64,000 bases of DNA from IMG/VR virus record IMGVR_UViG_3300031787_010241, positions 1 to 64,000 of that record. One strand, written 5' to 3'. Position 1 is the stretch's first letter, and every line of letters begins with the position of its first letter. Position numbers and translations under genes: made by a program. Under the pieces are notes generated by a model. It worked only from the letters and a program-made list of their open reading frames with translations. It searched no databases and was not told where the DNA came from. Positions 43,572 through 52,093 of this stretch are shown here, piece after piece. The DNA comes from a virus.

Positions 43572-43578
43572 ATAAATA
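43572..43578 (-). promoter_or_regulatory. TATTTAT/TATAAATA element shared by divergent genes
   Basis: Reverse-strand TATTTAT 23 bases before the Lys/Cys-rich gene. On the forward strand 43571-43578 reads TATAAATA, 9 bases before the ATG at 43588. Confidence 0.5.
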
Positions 43579-43587
43579 TCAAATATT

Positions 43588-43836
43588 ATGGAAAATCAAA
43601 CAGACGAATTATACGGTAAAATTTTTGACGAAGTACCTCTTCTAAGCGAAGAACATTTAGAGATAATCATTGAGTCGATGTCAAATCAAGAAGCCATTTA
43701 TTTTTTAACAATGGCCTGTAAATCAGCCTTTCATAGAGGTGCGTTTTCTCTTGGGGAAAGTGAAATAATATCTAAAGCAATTAGAGTTATTTCTAATAAA
43801 GAAACTAAAAATACCAATGAATCAGAAGTGAATTAA
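43588..43836 (+). CDS. Small acidic hypothetical protein
   Basis: 82 residues, helical and acidic (LSEEHLEIIIESMSNQEAIY, GESEIISKAIRVISNKE). It is the only forward gene in a reverse-strand stretch and ends overlapping the next reverse gene by 4 bases. No family known. The TATAAATA with 9-base spacing upstream supports it as a true late gene. Confidence 0.65.
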   Translation: MENQTDELYGKIFDEVPLLSEEHLEIIIESMSNQEAIYFLTMACKSAFHRGAFSLGESEIISKAIRVISNKETKNTNESEVN

Positions 43837-44516
43837 ACGGTTGTTTTTGTTTCTGTCCCTTTTGTTGCCGGAAATGCATTACAGGCGCTAAATACTGATT
43901 CATCTCTTACTAACATATTATTCGATATACAACTTCTTAATGCGTCACACAAAGATTGACTTGCAACTTCTTTTTTGAATGGGTTGACAGGGTTTATGGC
44001 TCTACCAACTTTTCTACACATCTCCTGTGTTATTTTCCCTTGTTGTTTAATTTTTTCAGCCTCCAACTTAGCCGCTTGTATTGCCTGGTCCGCGTCTGCA
44101 GGTGTTTTAATATCTTTGTTCGTTTGGGATATTGGAGAAGCCGTTGAAATTGGTGCTAATGGTGCGGTGGTTGTACCAGTTGTTGTGCCAGTTGTTGTGC
44201 CAGTAGTGGTCTGAGTTGCGGTTGATGTGGGTATCGATGTTACTTGTTTACTTTGCATCGGTTTAAAATAATCAGACGCTTGTCCACTTTTTACCATATC
44301 TAAAGCACTGCCTATAGCCCCAGCGGTTAAAGGACCAAATTTATTATCGGCGGTTAATTTAGCATTATATGGTGCCCTATTTAATATAGTTTGTAAATCT
44401 TGTACTGTGTAATTTTGTTGTACTGGTGCTTCTTGTTCAATAATTATTTTTTTTTCTCTATACAAATTTAAAATATTGTTTTTATCTGATTCGGATAATA
44501 AATTTAGATTTTTCAT
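43833..44516 (-). CDS. Peptidoglycan-binding-like protein with Thr/Gly linker
   Basis: 227 residues. N-terminal segment (KNLNLLSESDKNNILNLYRE) leads to a peptidoglycan-binding-type module (YTVQDLQTILNRAPYNAKLT followed by DNKFGPLTAGAIG, about 39-72). A Thr/Gly repeat linker (TTTGTTTGTTTGTTT near 105-118) joins a C-terminal helical Cys-containing domain (MCRKVGRAINP, CDALRSCISNN). No catalytic domain is visible, so it may hold the virion or a lytic partner to the cell wall. No signal peptide. Confidence 0.65.
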   Translation of the reverse strand: MKNLNLLSESDKNNILNLYREKKIIIEQEAPVQQNYTVQDLQTILNRAPYNAKLTADNKFGPLTAGAIGSALDMVKSGQASDYFKPMQSKQVTSIPTSTATQTTTGTTTGTTTGTTTAPLAPISTASPISQTNKDIKTPADADQAIQAAKLEAEKIKQQGKITQEMCRKVGRAINPVNPFKKEVASQSLCDALRSCISNNMLVRDESVFSACNAFPATKGTETKTTV

Positions 44517-44531
44517 ATAAAACTTTTTATA

Positions 44532-44538
44532 ATAAATA
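44532..44538 (-). promoter_or_regulatory. TATTTAT element before the peptidoglycan-binding-like gene
   Basis: 15 bases upstream of the start at 44516, and 13 bases beyond the terminator of the preceding transcription unit. Confidence 0.5.
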
Positions 44539-44551
44539 TCCGTTAAACAAA

Positions 44552-44575
44552 AAAAGGAGACCTAAGTCTCCTTTT
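44552..44575 (-). terminator. Intrinsic terminator after the subtilase gene
   Basis: 10-bp stem (AAAAGGAGAC/GTCTCCTTTT), 4-base loop and a T-run on the reverse strand, 20 bases past the stop of the subtilisin-like gene. Confidence 0.85.
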
Positions 44576-44595
44576 AATATTAGTCATTTTATTTT

Positions 44596-46905
44596 TTAAT
44601 TAACAGAAATCTTCCTAATTTCAACTGTTCCATCAGAGTAATGAATGTGAATAACATTCAATCCTTTTTCGAGTATTGCCTCATCCAAAGAATTATATCT
44701 TAAAGGTTTTTCATATAGTTGACTAAATTGTCTAACTTCAACATAATCAACCTCACCACCACCAAGAACTCCATCATTGTTAACAGCCGTCGCAAGTCTT
44801 GTTACAATACAATCAACCTGATTGTTATTTAAATTACCATCGCCAGTCCCACCATTTACTGTGAGAATTCTCATTCTCATTGTATTAGTTGAACCTAGTG
44901 GTAGAGCACAACTTGTTGCACTAAAACAAACATTTGATGACATCCAAGATGCTGAAAATTGATTTGTTATAGTTCCACCTTGGGGTAATAAAATATATTG
45001 ACCCGGTAATAGTGGTCCTTGCCAAGATGTTGATGTAGGCCAAGTTAAAACAGGTGCGGTTTGTGTAATCCAATTTCTGTCCCAAGTAAAGGAAGTAATA
45101 GGAACTGAACCTGTGTTTGTAATTTTCCATTGGAATGACACCGCAACCTGTGTTGGTGAAATTGTAACACTAGATGTTGATGGTGAAGTAAGGGTTGCAG
45201 ATAAGTCGGCTCCTGAAATTGCTGGTTGACTTGATATAAAACTAGCCTGTCTTGTATTATCTGTAGATACGGTTTCTGAAATAGACCCCATATAATTAAC
45301 TCTACTAATAATATATCTTGTCCCTGTTATATTTCCAACAGTATAAATAATTGTTTCAACATCAGTTGCAACTCCACCACCAAGATTACCACTAGTTGTT
45401 CCGATTACAATGTCATCAGCATCACCCCAAGTTGTATTGGTTGATAGTCTATGTTGGGTCATTACATTAACCGATGGATATGTAGGGTTTTGAGTTGCAA
45501 TCGTCGCCGTTATAGTAATATTGTTACCAGCGATAACTGATGTTGGATTAACAGTTAAAGTGTTAATAACAAAATTATGAATTTGTGTAGGAGGTGGTGG
45601 AGGAGGTGGAATTACTCCACCAGGGTTTGGTGTGGCATTAATAGCGTCCTTCAAGTTAATTCTACCATATCCAAGTTCGTTACTTCTTGTTGAGAGTGGC
45701 CACGTAGGATTGTTGGAGTAAGTATATCCTCCTACTTTCTCGCATGTTTGAGCAAGTATCTGTAATACTTGGTCGTCAGTAAGTTCCCAATTTTTATAGA
45801 ATATAAATGCCGCTGCGGCGGCTGTTATCGGGCACGAAAATGATGTTCCACTAATACTACGATAATCACCAGGGTCGTAACCTGCAGCTCCCAATCTATC
45901 TGTAGTTCTAATACTTACACCAGGTGCTGAAATGTCACAAATTTGTCCGTAGTTTGAGAAAGAAGCTCTTACATCTGTTGAAGAAGTTGCTCCAATTCCC
46001 CAAACATTATTGTAATTTGCGGGATACTGAGCCGCGGTTCCTGAGTATTGATTACCTGATGATGCCATAACCACCATACCTTTACCACCTCTTGCAGTTG
46101 TTCTTGCAGCGTTAAAAGCCGCTTCAAGAGACGCCGAGTATGATGAACCACCATAGGACATCGCAATTGCAACACAAGTTGGGTTTGCCATTGCAGCATT
46201 TACTCCATTAATTTGAATAACGTCTGAAGTAGCAAAACTACCTCCATCATAAACTTGTGACATAATATTAACTGGCATTACTTTTACTTTGTTGTTACCA
46301 ACACTACTAACACCAATACTATTATTTGTTACTGCGGCAATTGTTCCTGAACAAGCTGTTCCGTGTTTATCAAAAGAATTCACATAGGGGATTGACGTTG
46401 TACTATTAACTGCGTTAAATGGGCTGTTAGTATTACCAACTAGGTCAGGAATAGTTAAATCCAATCCCCCGTCAAACATTGCAACACTAACAAATGGATT
46501 GTCGGTCGGAACTAAATCCCAAGCTTCGTCCGCATCAATATCCTTATCGGTAGATTGTTTAAGATGCCAACAAGATGTGAACTCGGCGTCGTTTGGAATA
46601 TAATCCAATTGCATCTGTCTTGCCTCGTCTTTGTAAAGATTTTGAACGAAACTTAAACTTTTGTTTTGATTAATAAATTCATCTTGGTTTACACCATTCG
46701 GAATCAGGACAACATACCATCCAAGTTGGTCAAATTCGACTACAACTTTTGTATCACCTTGATTAAAGTGATTCTTTGCTTGTGGTTCCATTCCTTTTTT
46801 CGGAACCACAATAATTTGTCTGTCAATATTTTTAGATAAGTCGTATTGACTATACCCGAAAATAAATGAGAAAACAAACAGTAATGATAAGATTACTTTT
46901 TTCAT
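44596..46905 (-). CDS. Secreted subtilisin-like serine protease (S8)
   Basis: 769 residues. Sec signal peptide MKKVILSLLFVFSFIFGYSQ, then a prodomain-like stretch to about 130. Catalytic triad: D145 in AMFDGGLD, H181 in DKHGTACSG and S355 in SGTSFSCP, with oxyanion N285 in ASSGN. A Pro-rich linker (PPPPPPP near 430) is followed by beta-sandwich, CARDB-like domains (about 440-700). The last 35 residues (KGLNVIHIHYSDGTVEIRKI) resemble a T9SS type A sorting domain of Bacteroidota. An exported protease is unusual in phage; it may digest surface proteins or aid lysis. Probably acquired from the host lineage. Confidence 0.9.
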   Translation of the reverse strand: MKKVILSLLFVFSFIFGYSQYDLSKNIDRQIIVVPKKGMEPQAKNHFNQGDTKVVVEFDQLGWYVVLIPNGVNQDEFINQNKSLSFVQNLYKDEARQMQLDYIPNDAEFTSCWHLKQSTDKDIDADEAWDLVPTDNPFVSVAMFDGGLDLTIPDLVGNTNSPFNAVNSTTSIPYVNSFDKHGTACSGTIAAVTNNSIGVSSVGNNKVKVMPVNIMSQVYDGGSFATSDVIQINGVNAAMANPTCVAIAMSYGGSSYSASLEAAFNAARTTARGGKGMVVMASSGNQYSGTAAQYPANYNNVWGIGATSSTDVRASFSNYGQICDISAPGVSIRTTDRLGAAGYDPGDYRSISGTSFSCPITAAAAAFIFYKNWELTDDQVLQILAQTCEKVGGYTYSNNPTWPLSTRSNELGYGRINLKDAINATPNPGGVIPPPPPPPTQIHNFVINTLTVNPTSVIAGNNITITATIATQNPTYPSVNVMTQHRLSTNTTWGDADDIVIGTTSGNLGGGVATDVETIIYTVGNITGTRYIISRVNYMGSISETVSTDNTRQASFISSQPAISGADLSATLTSPSTSSVTISPTQVAVSFQWKITNTGSVPITSFTWDRNWITQTAPVLTWPTSTSWQGPLLPGQYILLPQGGTITNQFSASWMSSNVCFSATSCALPLGSTNTMRMRILTVNGGTGDGNLNNNQVDCIVTRLATAVNNDGVLGGGEVDYVEVRQFSQLYEKPLRYNSLDEAILEKGLNVIHIHYSDGTVEIRKISVN

Positions 46906-46938
46906 TTTTTTAATTTTATTTTATTTGTTTATTAAACA

Positions 46939-47520
46939 TCAATTAACCCTATATAAATTAGGGTCAGATGATTTCGGTTCTTCATTTTTGAAGAAATATT
47001 TTTCTTTTTTATTATTATACATAATTGTCTTAGTAAAAGAATCGGGAACTGTGGCCCCTGTTGACAGGACTTTTGAATTTTTACTGTAATTAATTCTTAT
47101 TTCAACAGATACTTTATATTGTTTTGAGAGTTCTCTCTCACGAGATTCTAGTAATCTCCAAACCCCTCTATTTAATCTTTCGTGTTGTAGAACACAATTC
47201 AAGTAAGAAAATGTTTGTTTTAGATAGTCTTGATTACAATTGAAGTCCGCTGCGGGTGCTAGATGGCCCTTATCATAAATATTATTTTCATAATCTTCAT
47301 TTGTAGAAGTAACTATTCCCTTTATAGGATAAAAATCTAACCCTTTTCTAGATATTTTACCATCGTGACATATCACGTTATATTCAACCCACTTAGGTTG
47401 TTGTAATTTTTCAGAATAGACAATATTAAAAATTTCAGTCTTAACATAGACCGAATCTCTTAACTGTGAAAAAACACTAATTTGTAAAAATAATAAAATC
47501 GAGAATAAAATAAACCTCAT
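46939..47520 (-). CDS. Secreted DNA/RNA non-specific endonuclease
   Basis: 193 residues. Signal peptide RFILFSILLFLQISVFSQ, then the NUC core: YDKGHLAPAADF (H86 as the general base of the D-[RK]-G-H motif), the metal-binding and aromatic stretch SYLNCVLQHERLNRGVWRLL (N followed by the LNRGVW segment), and a beta C-terminus. The family cuts single- and double-stranded DNA and RNA outside the cytoplasm with Mg. In the periplasm or medium it could degrade competing DNA or released host DNA. Located between the protease and the beta-barrel gene, all exported. Confidence 0.88.
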   Translation of the reverse strand: MRFILFSILLFLQISVFSQLRDSVYVKTEIFNIVYSEKLQQPKWVEYNVICHDGKISRKGLDFYPIKGIVTSTNEDYENNIYDKGHLAPAADFNCNQDYLKQTFSYLNCVLQHERLNRGVWRLLESRERELSKQYKVSVEIRINYSKNSKVLSTGATVPDSFTKTIMYNNKKEKYFFKNEEPKSSDPNLYRVN

Positions 47521-47538
47521 ATAAAAAACAATTCATAT

Positions 47539-47545
47539 ATAAATA
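47539..47545 (-). promoter_or_regulatory. TATTTAT element before the exported nuclease gene
   Basis: 18 bases before the start at 47520; a second reverse-strand TATTTAT follows at 47551-47557. Confidence 0.55.
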
Positions 47546-47610
47546 TCTTAATAAATATTCATATTCTGTTTCTATAAGATTTTATGTCGAAGGATTAAAT
47601 ATTTTTGTCT

Positions 47611-47639
47611 AAAAAAAAAGGAGGGTTATACCCTCCTTT
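47611..47639 (-). terminator. Intrinsic terminator after the beta-barrel gene
   Basis: 9-bp stem (AAAGGAGGG/CCCTCCTTT), 5-base loop and a long T-run on the reverse strand, 22 bases past the stop at 47661. Confidence 0.88.
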
Positions 47640-47660
47640 AATCAAAAATCTTATATCAGA

Positions 47661-48455
47661 TTAAAATAATATCTGTAGATTGGCCGTAATAGGTCTATTA
47701 GCAACCGTTGAGTTTGGTACAATTGCCGTTTTATACATAGGATTTACCATAATTGTAAGTCTTGTATTTGCGTCAGTTGTTTTAGAGAATTGTAATGTTC
47801 TTTTAACAACAACACCGACATTAGTGAAACCCGCCTTTTGTTGGAAATTAACTTGGGATTCTCCTGTCACGTATCCTACGAATAGGTCCGCGTTATAATC
47901 CAAGTGGTAGGTTGCTTCAAAATATGCCGCTCCTTTTTTGTAAGCTTCGTTTTGGTAGAACACATAAGTTGCTAAAAAGTCAATTCTACTTTTAGCATCA
48001 CCCTTATATCTAATAGCCGCTTCTAAAAAGTGGGAAGTTGTTTTTTTATTATAATGGAAATAATTTGTATCACTCTGTAAAAAAGTGTTTTGAGTAAAGT
48101 AAATGTCCTGAACGCCTAAAGAAGTGTTATAGATATTGAACATTGCTTGATTCTTCACTGTGTTTCCATAACCATCTTTAAATTGATTATACACCACATT
48201 CGCCTCTGAAGTTAGTGTAAACCAATCTACTGGTTGATAATCCGCAATCATTTTTATTACGGGTTGCTTACCTACATCAACACCTCTCCAAAGATTAGAT
48301 GTGGCAATACCAAATTCACTTGTGAACGGACTTTGTTTTTTAGCCGGTTTGTAGAATAGACCACCGGTTTTTGTCGTATCTACAGGAACTGAAGTTTGGG
48401 CCATTGTAAATAACGACATAATCATTAAGGTTAAAAATAAGATTTGTTTTTTCAT
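47661..48455 (-). CDS. Outer-membrane beta-barrel protein
   Basis: 264 residues. Signal peptide KKQILFLTLMIMSLFTMAQ, then a chain of alternating strands (FTSEFGIATSNLWRGVDVGK, WFTLTSEANVVYNQF, RIDFLATYVFYQNEAY, AAYFEATYHLDYNADLFVGY) ending in ITANLQILF. A C-terminal Phe and this strand pattern are the usual signature of a barrel inserted by the BAM machinery. Resembles putative outer-membrane proteins of Bacteroidota (DUF-type) that include SNLWRG near the start. A phage-made outer-membrane barrel could block superinfection, change permeability or assist uptake; which is unknown. Confidence 0.82.
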   Translation of the reverse strand: MKKQILFLTLMIMSLFTMAQTSVPVDTTKTGGLFYKPAKKQSPFTSEFGIATSNLWRGVDVGKQPVIKMIADYQPVDWFTLTSEANVVYNQFKDGYGNTVKNQAMFNIYNTSLGVQDIYFTQNTFLQSDTNYFHYNKKTTSHFLEAAIRYKGDAKSRIDFLATYVFYQNEAYKKGAAYFEATYHLDYNADLFVGYVTGESQVNFQQKAGFTNVGVVVKRTLQFSKTTDANTRLTIMVNPMYKTAIVPNSTVANRPITANLQILF

Positions 48456-48486
48456 TATTTGTTTTTTAAAATTTATTATAATAATG

Positions 48487-48493
48487 ATAAATA
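48487..48493 (-). promoter_or_regulatory. TATTTAT element before the beta-barrel gene
   Basis: 31 bases upstream of the start at 48455. A second reverse-strand copy at 48555-48561, within palindrome TATTTATAAATA at 48550-48561, lies right after the capsid-gene terminator. Confidence 0.5.
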
Positions 48494-48561
48494 TAGTCTA
48501 ATTCACGCAATTTGTAAAATAAACTTATTATGTGATGTTTTTTACAATATATTTATAAATA

Positions 48562-48589
48562 AAAAAGGGACGATTTCTCGTCCCTTTTT
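48562..48589 (-). terminator. Intrinsic terminator after the major capsid gene
   Basis: 12-bp stem (AAAAAGGGACGA/TCGTCCCTTTTT) with a 4-base loop; A/T runs on both sides. It lies 19 bases past the stop of the capsid gene and should end its transcript. Confidence 0.9.
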
Positions 48590-48608
48590 AATTATACTAT
48601 AGATAAGA

Positions 48609-50462
48609 TTATCTAAGTTCTTGTAAGTCAAATGTACGTACACCATCAACTGTGATACGTCCGTAGAAACGGTTATTAACCATTTTCTTCGCGTAACGTG
48701 TCATGATACCCTTGATAGGTGTAAAGTTGAATGGGTTGTACATAGTTGGAGTTAATTGAAGTGGTACATACGGTGCGTAAATGTAACCAGTATCAAGTAA
48801 CGATGTACCTTTATGACCAATCAATACTTGGTTTGATGGGAAGTATGGGTCACGATATACTTGGTAACGACCAGCAAGTGTACCCACTCTCTCAATACCC
48901 ATGTTGTATTGGTCTTGTTCAGGTGACGCATTTGAAACGTGGAAATATTCCAAGTCATCAAAGATAGCTGAAACTTCGGAAGAAACAACAATCCAGTTTG
49001 CTCCACCACGAAGTGTTGACTTGTGAATTTGAGCAGATAATTGGTTGATTGCTGTAATCAAAGTTTGGTTCCAGTCTTTTTGAGTGTAAGAAGTTGTATT
49101 AGCAACTCTTCTCCATCCGTTGTAATCCCAACGTAAATTCCAAGCCGCTCCTTTACGAAGGTCACGAAGAATTTCACGGTCAATTTCAGCCGCAACTTGT
49201 TCTGACAATAAAGCTGTCAATTCGGCTTCAGCGTCGATGTTGTGGAATGCCGCAACGTCTTGAGCAAGTTCTGGTGACCACTGAGCTCTCAACTTTCTTT
49301 CAGTCACAGAAACTGTTACTGACTCAAGGTCGAAAGAAACTTCACCGATTTTATCTTCGAATTCGAGTTCTTCATAACGTCTCCAAGCTACGTTAAATGC
49401 TGAACCTGAGAAAATGTTAGTGATAGTTGCACCTGTGTAACCATCGATAGTGTCACTACCACATGTTGGACATGTAGGACATGACAAATCAACTTCTAAA
49501 TAGATATAACCTGTCTGGTCACAAACTTTATCATAAGTACCACCACCACCATCGGTAGGCCAAGTAGTTGTTGTTGGAGTGTAGGTAGGACTAACAATAC
49601 CCTTACCATACTGTTGAGTTACAACTCTATACAAAAGTGGTCCTGTAGAAATCGCACATGGTGTTGTTGACGCGCTAATACCTGTACCAGTATAAACAAT
49701 CAAACTAGCCAAGAAAGTTTCAGTATCAATCTCATTACCATCAGGTGCTATTAATTTACCTACACCAGTGTTAGTGAAACCACCAACTCTGATAATAACT
49801 TTTCTTATGTTGTTACCGATGTAAACTGACTGAGCGGGTTCTAGTGTACCATTAGACCAAGCAACAACTGTAGCTGATGTGGTTACTGCCGACCAACGAC
49901 CTTTTGAATAGTCAAAAAGACCTGCTGGGTTCAATCCAGGTTCAGTGCCTTCATAGAATAAATCATAAAGGTTTTTAGCATAAGTACCGTTGTATGAACC
50001 ATTTGACAAAGTGTAACCAGAATTTGGGTCACCAGGGTAATTACCAGGTGAACCTACAGGTGCGTAGTGCTGACCTGAACTTGAGTCAAATGGTCCGGTT
50101 GAGGAACCACCAACACCATTGTTATAACCTTGAATCTTCGGTACGAAGTAGAACAATTTACCAATTGGTAAGTTCATAGCTTGTACAGATACAATGTCGT
50201 TAGCAAGTAACTTAGAGAATACACGTCTAACGATTGGGAATACAACAGTTTCAAATGAACCTGAAGAACCGTCAGAAGTTGCTTCGTTAATCAAATGTGA
50301 CGCTTGGTTTTCATATAACTGCGCAACATTTTCTTTTAGGTGGCCCTTAAGACCTTCGAGGAACCCTAATTTGTCCCATTTGTTGATAGTATCTTCTTTG
50401 ATAACTTTAAGGTGCTTAAGACCGATGTTACCAACAAGACCTGATTCTAATAATGCTCCCAT
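48609..50462 (-). CDS. Major capsid protein, T4 gp23-like
   Basis: 617 residues. The N-terminal part follows gp23: KLGFLEGLKGHLKENVAQLY, ENQASHLINEATSDG, then FETVVFPIVRRVFSKLLAND and MNLPIGKLFYFVPKIQG. I58-N59-E60|A61 fits the prohead-protease rule and is close to the gp23 cleavage point (after residue 65), giving a mature subunit of about 557 residues. The middle includes a Gly/Ser/Thr-rich insert with CPTCPTC (about 330) likely at the capsid surface. Function: hexamer-forming shell protein. Lies directly downstream of the core/scaffold gene; no TATTTAT lies just before it, so it is likely co-transcribed. Confidence 0.95.
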   Translation of the reverse strand: MGALLESGLVGNIGLKHLKVIKEDTINKWDKLGFLEGLKGHLKENVAQLYENQASHLINEATSDGSSGSFETVVFPIVRRVFSKLLANDIVSVQAMNLPIGKLFYFVPKIQGYNNGVGGSSTGPFDSSSGQHYAPVGSPGNYPGDPNSGYTLSNGSYNGTYAKNLYDLFYEGTEPGLNPAGLFDYSKGRWSAVTTSATVVAWSNGTLEPAQSVYIGNNIRKVIIRVGGFTNTGVGKLIAPDGNEIDTETFLASLIVYTGTGISASTTPCAISTGPLLYRVVTQQYGKGIVSPTYTPTTTTWPTDGGGGTYDKVCDQTGYIYLEVDLSCPTCPTCGSDTIDGYTGATITNIFSGSAFNVAWRRYEELEFEDKIGEVSFDLESVTVSVTERKLRAQWSPELAQDVAAFHNIDAEAELTALLSEQVAAEIDREILRDLRKGAAWNLRWDYNGWRRVANTTSYTQKDWNQTLITAINQLSAQIHKSTLRGGANWIVVSSEVSAIFDDLEYFHVSNASPEQDQYNMGIERVGTLAGRYQVYRDPYFPSNQVLIGHKGTSLLDTGYIYAPYVPLQLTPTMYNPFNFTPIKGIMTRYAKKMVNNRFYGRITVDGVRTFDLQELR

Positions 50463-50490
50463 TTTGTTTGGTTTTTTATTAATTTAAAGT

Positions 50491-52011
50491 TTATTTTAAT
50501 TTATTCATCAAATCTTTCATTCTCAGGAATTGAGGGTTTTCATATGTTTTTGACTCAATTAAGTTGATTGCTGAACCTGTTGATGGTGCCTTTTCGATTA
50601 CTTGACCGATTGACTCATTCATTGGTTGAGCAGAACTTCCTGACAACTCATCTTTGATTGATTTGTACAAATTCTTCGATTCTTTCAATGTTTCAACAGA
50701 ATCAAATCTTCTCAAGATGTTAATTTTCTCTTGTTTAGATGTTGAGTGTTCAGTAAATAAACGAGTTGCGTATGCCAAATTTGAATTAAACACGGCAACT
50801 TCATTTAATTTGTTTCTGAATACGTTCAACGCTTTTCTGTATTCTTCATTCTTTTCACGAAGAAGTTGTAACTCACTGCTATCCACACTTTCAAACTTCA
50901 AGTTTCTGTTAGGTGTGATTCCTTTTCTTAAACCACGTCCTTCTTTAGAACCATTTCCGTATGTACGTGCAGCTTCTTTTGTTTCCGCCTTCTTAACGCC
51001 TTTTGGTTTAATTTTAAATTCGCCGTCAAGATTTTCACCATTCTTGTCATAGGAGAAGCCTTTTTTAGCACTTCCTGTTCCCATAGTTTTGTTGGCGGTT
51101 TTCTTAACAACTTTAAACCCTTCGCCTTGATTCGGATTTTTACGATACTTGAATTTTGAAGCCTTACCCATGCCCATGCCTTTAGCCCTGGTGGATTTTT
51201 TACCTTCTTCCAAGTAACCTTCATTTTCTTGGTCATATGATTCATCCATGTCCTCTTCGATTTCTTCATCCATTTCGATTTCATAGACAATACCTTCAGA
51301 TTCCTCATCAGTATCATCCTCATCATCGTCAGATTCTTCATTCATGTCGATTTCATAGACGTAACCTTCTTCTTGTTCTTCATTACCTTCATCGAATATG
51401 TCATTAACGATGTCTTCAACACTTTTTTCAGATAGATATTCTTCTTCTTCCATAGGAATAACGTCGTCATCTTCCATCATTGTGTCATCCATCATTGTGT
51501 CATCCATCATAGCATCACCCATTTCTGAGTCGTCCGCCATGTCATACATGTCTTTTTCCATAGATGTGTAATCAGATTCTTCTCCTTCACCAACAATCAT
51601 GTATTCTTTGTCAGTTTCAGTATCTTTCACACTAATGTTACCGCTGTCATCTTTAGTAACAACGATATGGTCATCAGGACCCATTAATTGGAAAACACGT
51701 AAAACCTCCTCATCTGATTTGTCAGTTAAGTCGATAGGTTCGTCATCTTCGATGTTATCAGTGTCCATTTCCATACCCATATCCATTTCGTCTGAGTCCA
51801 TTTCGTCCTCATCTTCCATTTCGGGTTCTTCCATGTCCACTTCCATGTCAACCTCTTCTTCGCCTTGTTCGTTAAGAGATTCTTTTACTAATTCTTTGAT
51901 TTCTTCCTTCATAGTCGAAGCAAGTATTCCTTTTGCATTTTCCGCAACCGCTTCTTCCAAATTTTTCATTTGGAGGATTGCTTCTTCAACAATAGATTTT
52001 TCTTTTGCCAT
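50491..52011 (-). CDS. Prohead core/scaffold protein, T4 gp22-like
   Basis: 506 residues, long for gp22 but in its place between protease and capsid genes. N-terminal helix (SIVEEAILQMKNLEEAVAEN), then a very acidic Asp/Glu/Met region (about 50-260) with DDTMMDDTMM repeats, a basic Gly/Lys stretch (about 265-360) and a C-terminal coiled coil (LREKNEEYRKALNVFRNKLN, HSTSKQEKINILRRFDSVET). Many L/I-x-E tripeptides (for example SLNEQG) could be cut by the protease so that the core leaves the head. Acidic/basic blocks are typical of core proteins. Drives prohead assembly. Confidence 0.85.
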   Translation of the reverse strand: MAKEKSIVEEAILQMKNLEEAVAENAKGILASTMKEEIKELVKESLNEQGEEEVDMEVDMEEPEMEDEDEMDSDEMDMGMEMDTDNIEDDEPIDLTDKSDEEVLRVFQLMGPDDHIVVTKDDSGNISVKDTETDKEYMIVGEGEESDYTSMEKDMYDMADDSEMGDAMMDDTMMDDTMMEDDDVIPMEEEEYLSEKSVEDIVNDIFDEGNEEQEEGYVYEIDMNEESDDDEDDTDEESEGIVYEIEMDEEIEEDMDESYDQENEGYLEEGKKSTRAKGMGMGKASKFKYRKNPNQGEGFKVVKKTANKTMGTGSAKKGFSYDKNGENLDGEFKIKPKGVKKAETKEAARTYGNGSKEGRGLRKGITPNRNLKFESVDSSELQLLREKNEEYRKALNVFRNKLNEVAVFNSNLAYATRLFTEHSTSKQEKINILRRFDSVETLKESKNLYKSIKDELSGSSAQPMNESIGQVIEKAPSTGSAINLIESKTYENPQFLRMKDLMNKLK

Positions 52012-52032
52012 TCTTTGTTTTTATTTTTCTAT

Positions 52033-52039
52033 ATAAATA
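52033..52039 (-). promoter_or_regulatory. TATTTAT element before the core/capsid genes
   Basis: 21 bases upstream of the scaffold start at 52011; probably drives both scaffold and capsid genes. Confidence 0.55.
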
Positions 52040-52093
52040 TGTATCAAATCATAAAAATTTTTTATTATTCGTTTTGATACTAAATATTTTTTA

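Noticed and set aside
44596-48455. Host DNA wrongly joined into a phage contig
   Set aside because: The three exported-protein genes share base composition, TATTTAT elements and terminator style with phage genes on both sides, and the flanks are phage structural genes.
51599-52036. Ser-rich forward reading opposite the acidic scaffold gene (and similar at 62134-62922 opposite the acidic core-like gene)
   Set aside because: Runs of Asp/Glu codons read as Ser/Ile on the other strand; the reverse-strand proteins fit the head module.
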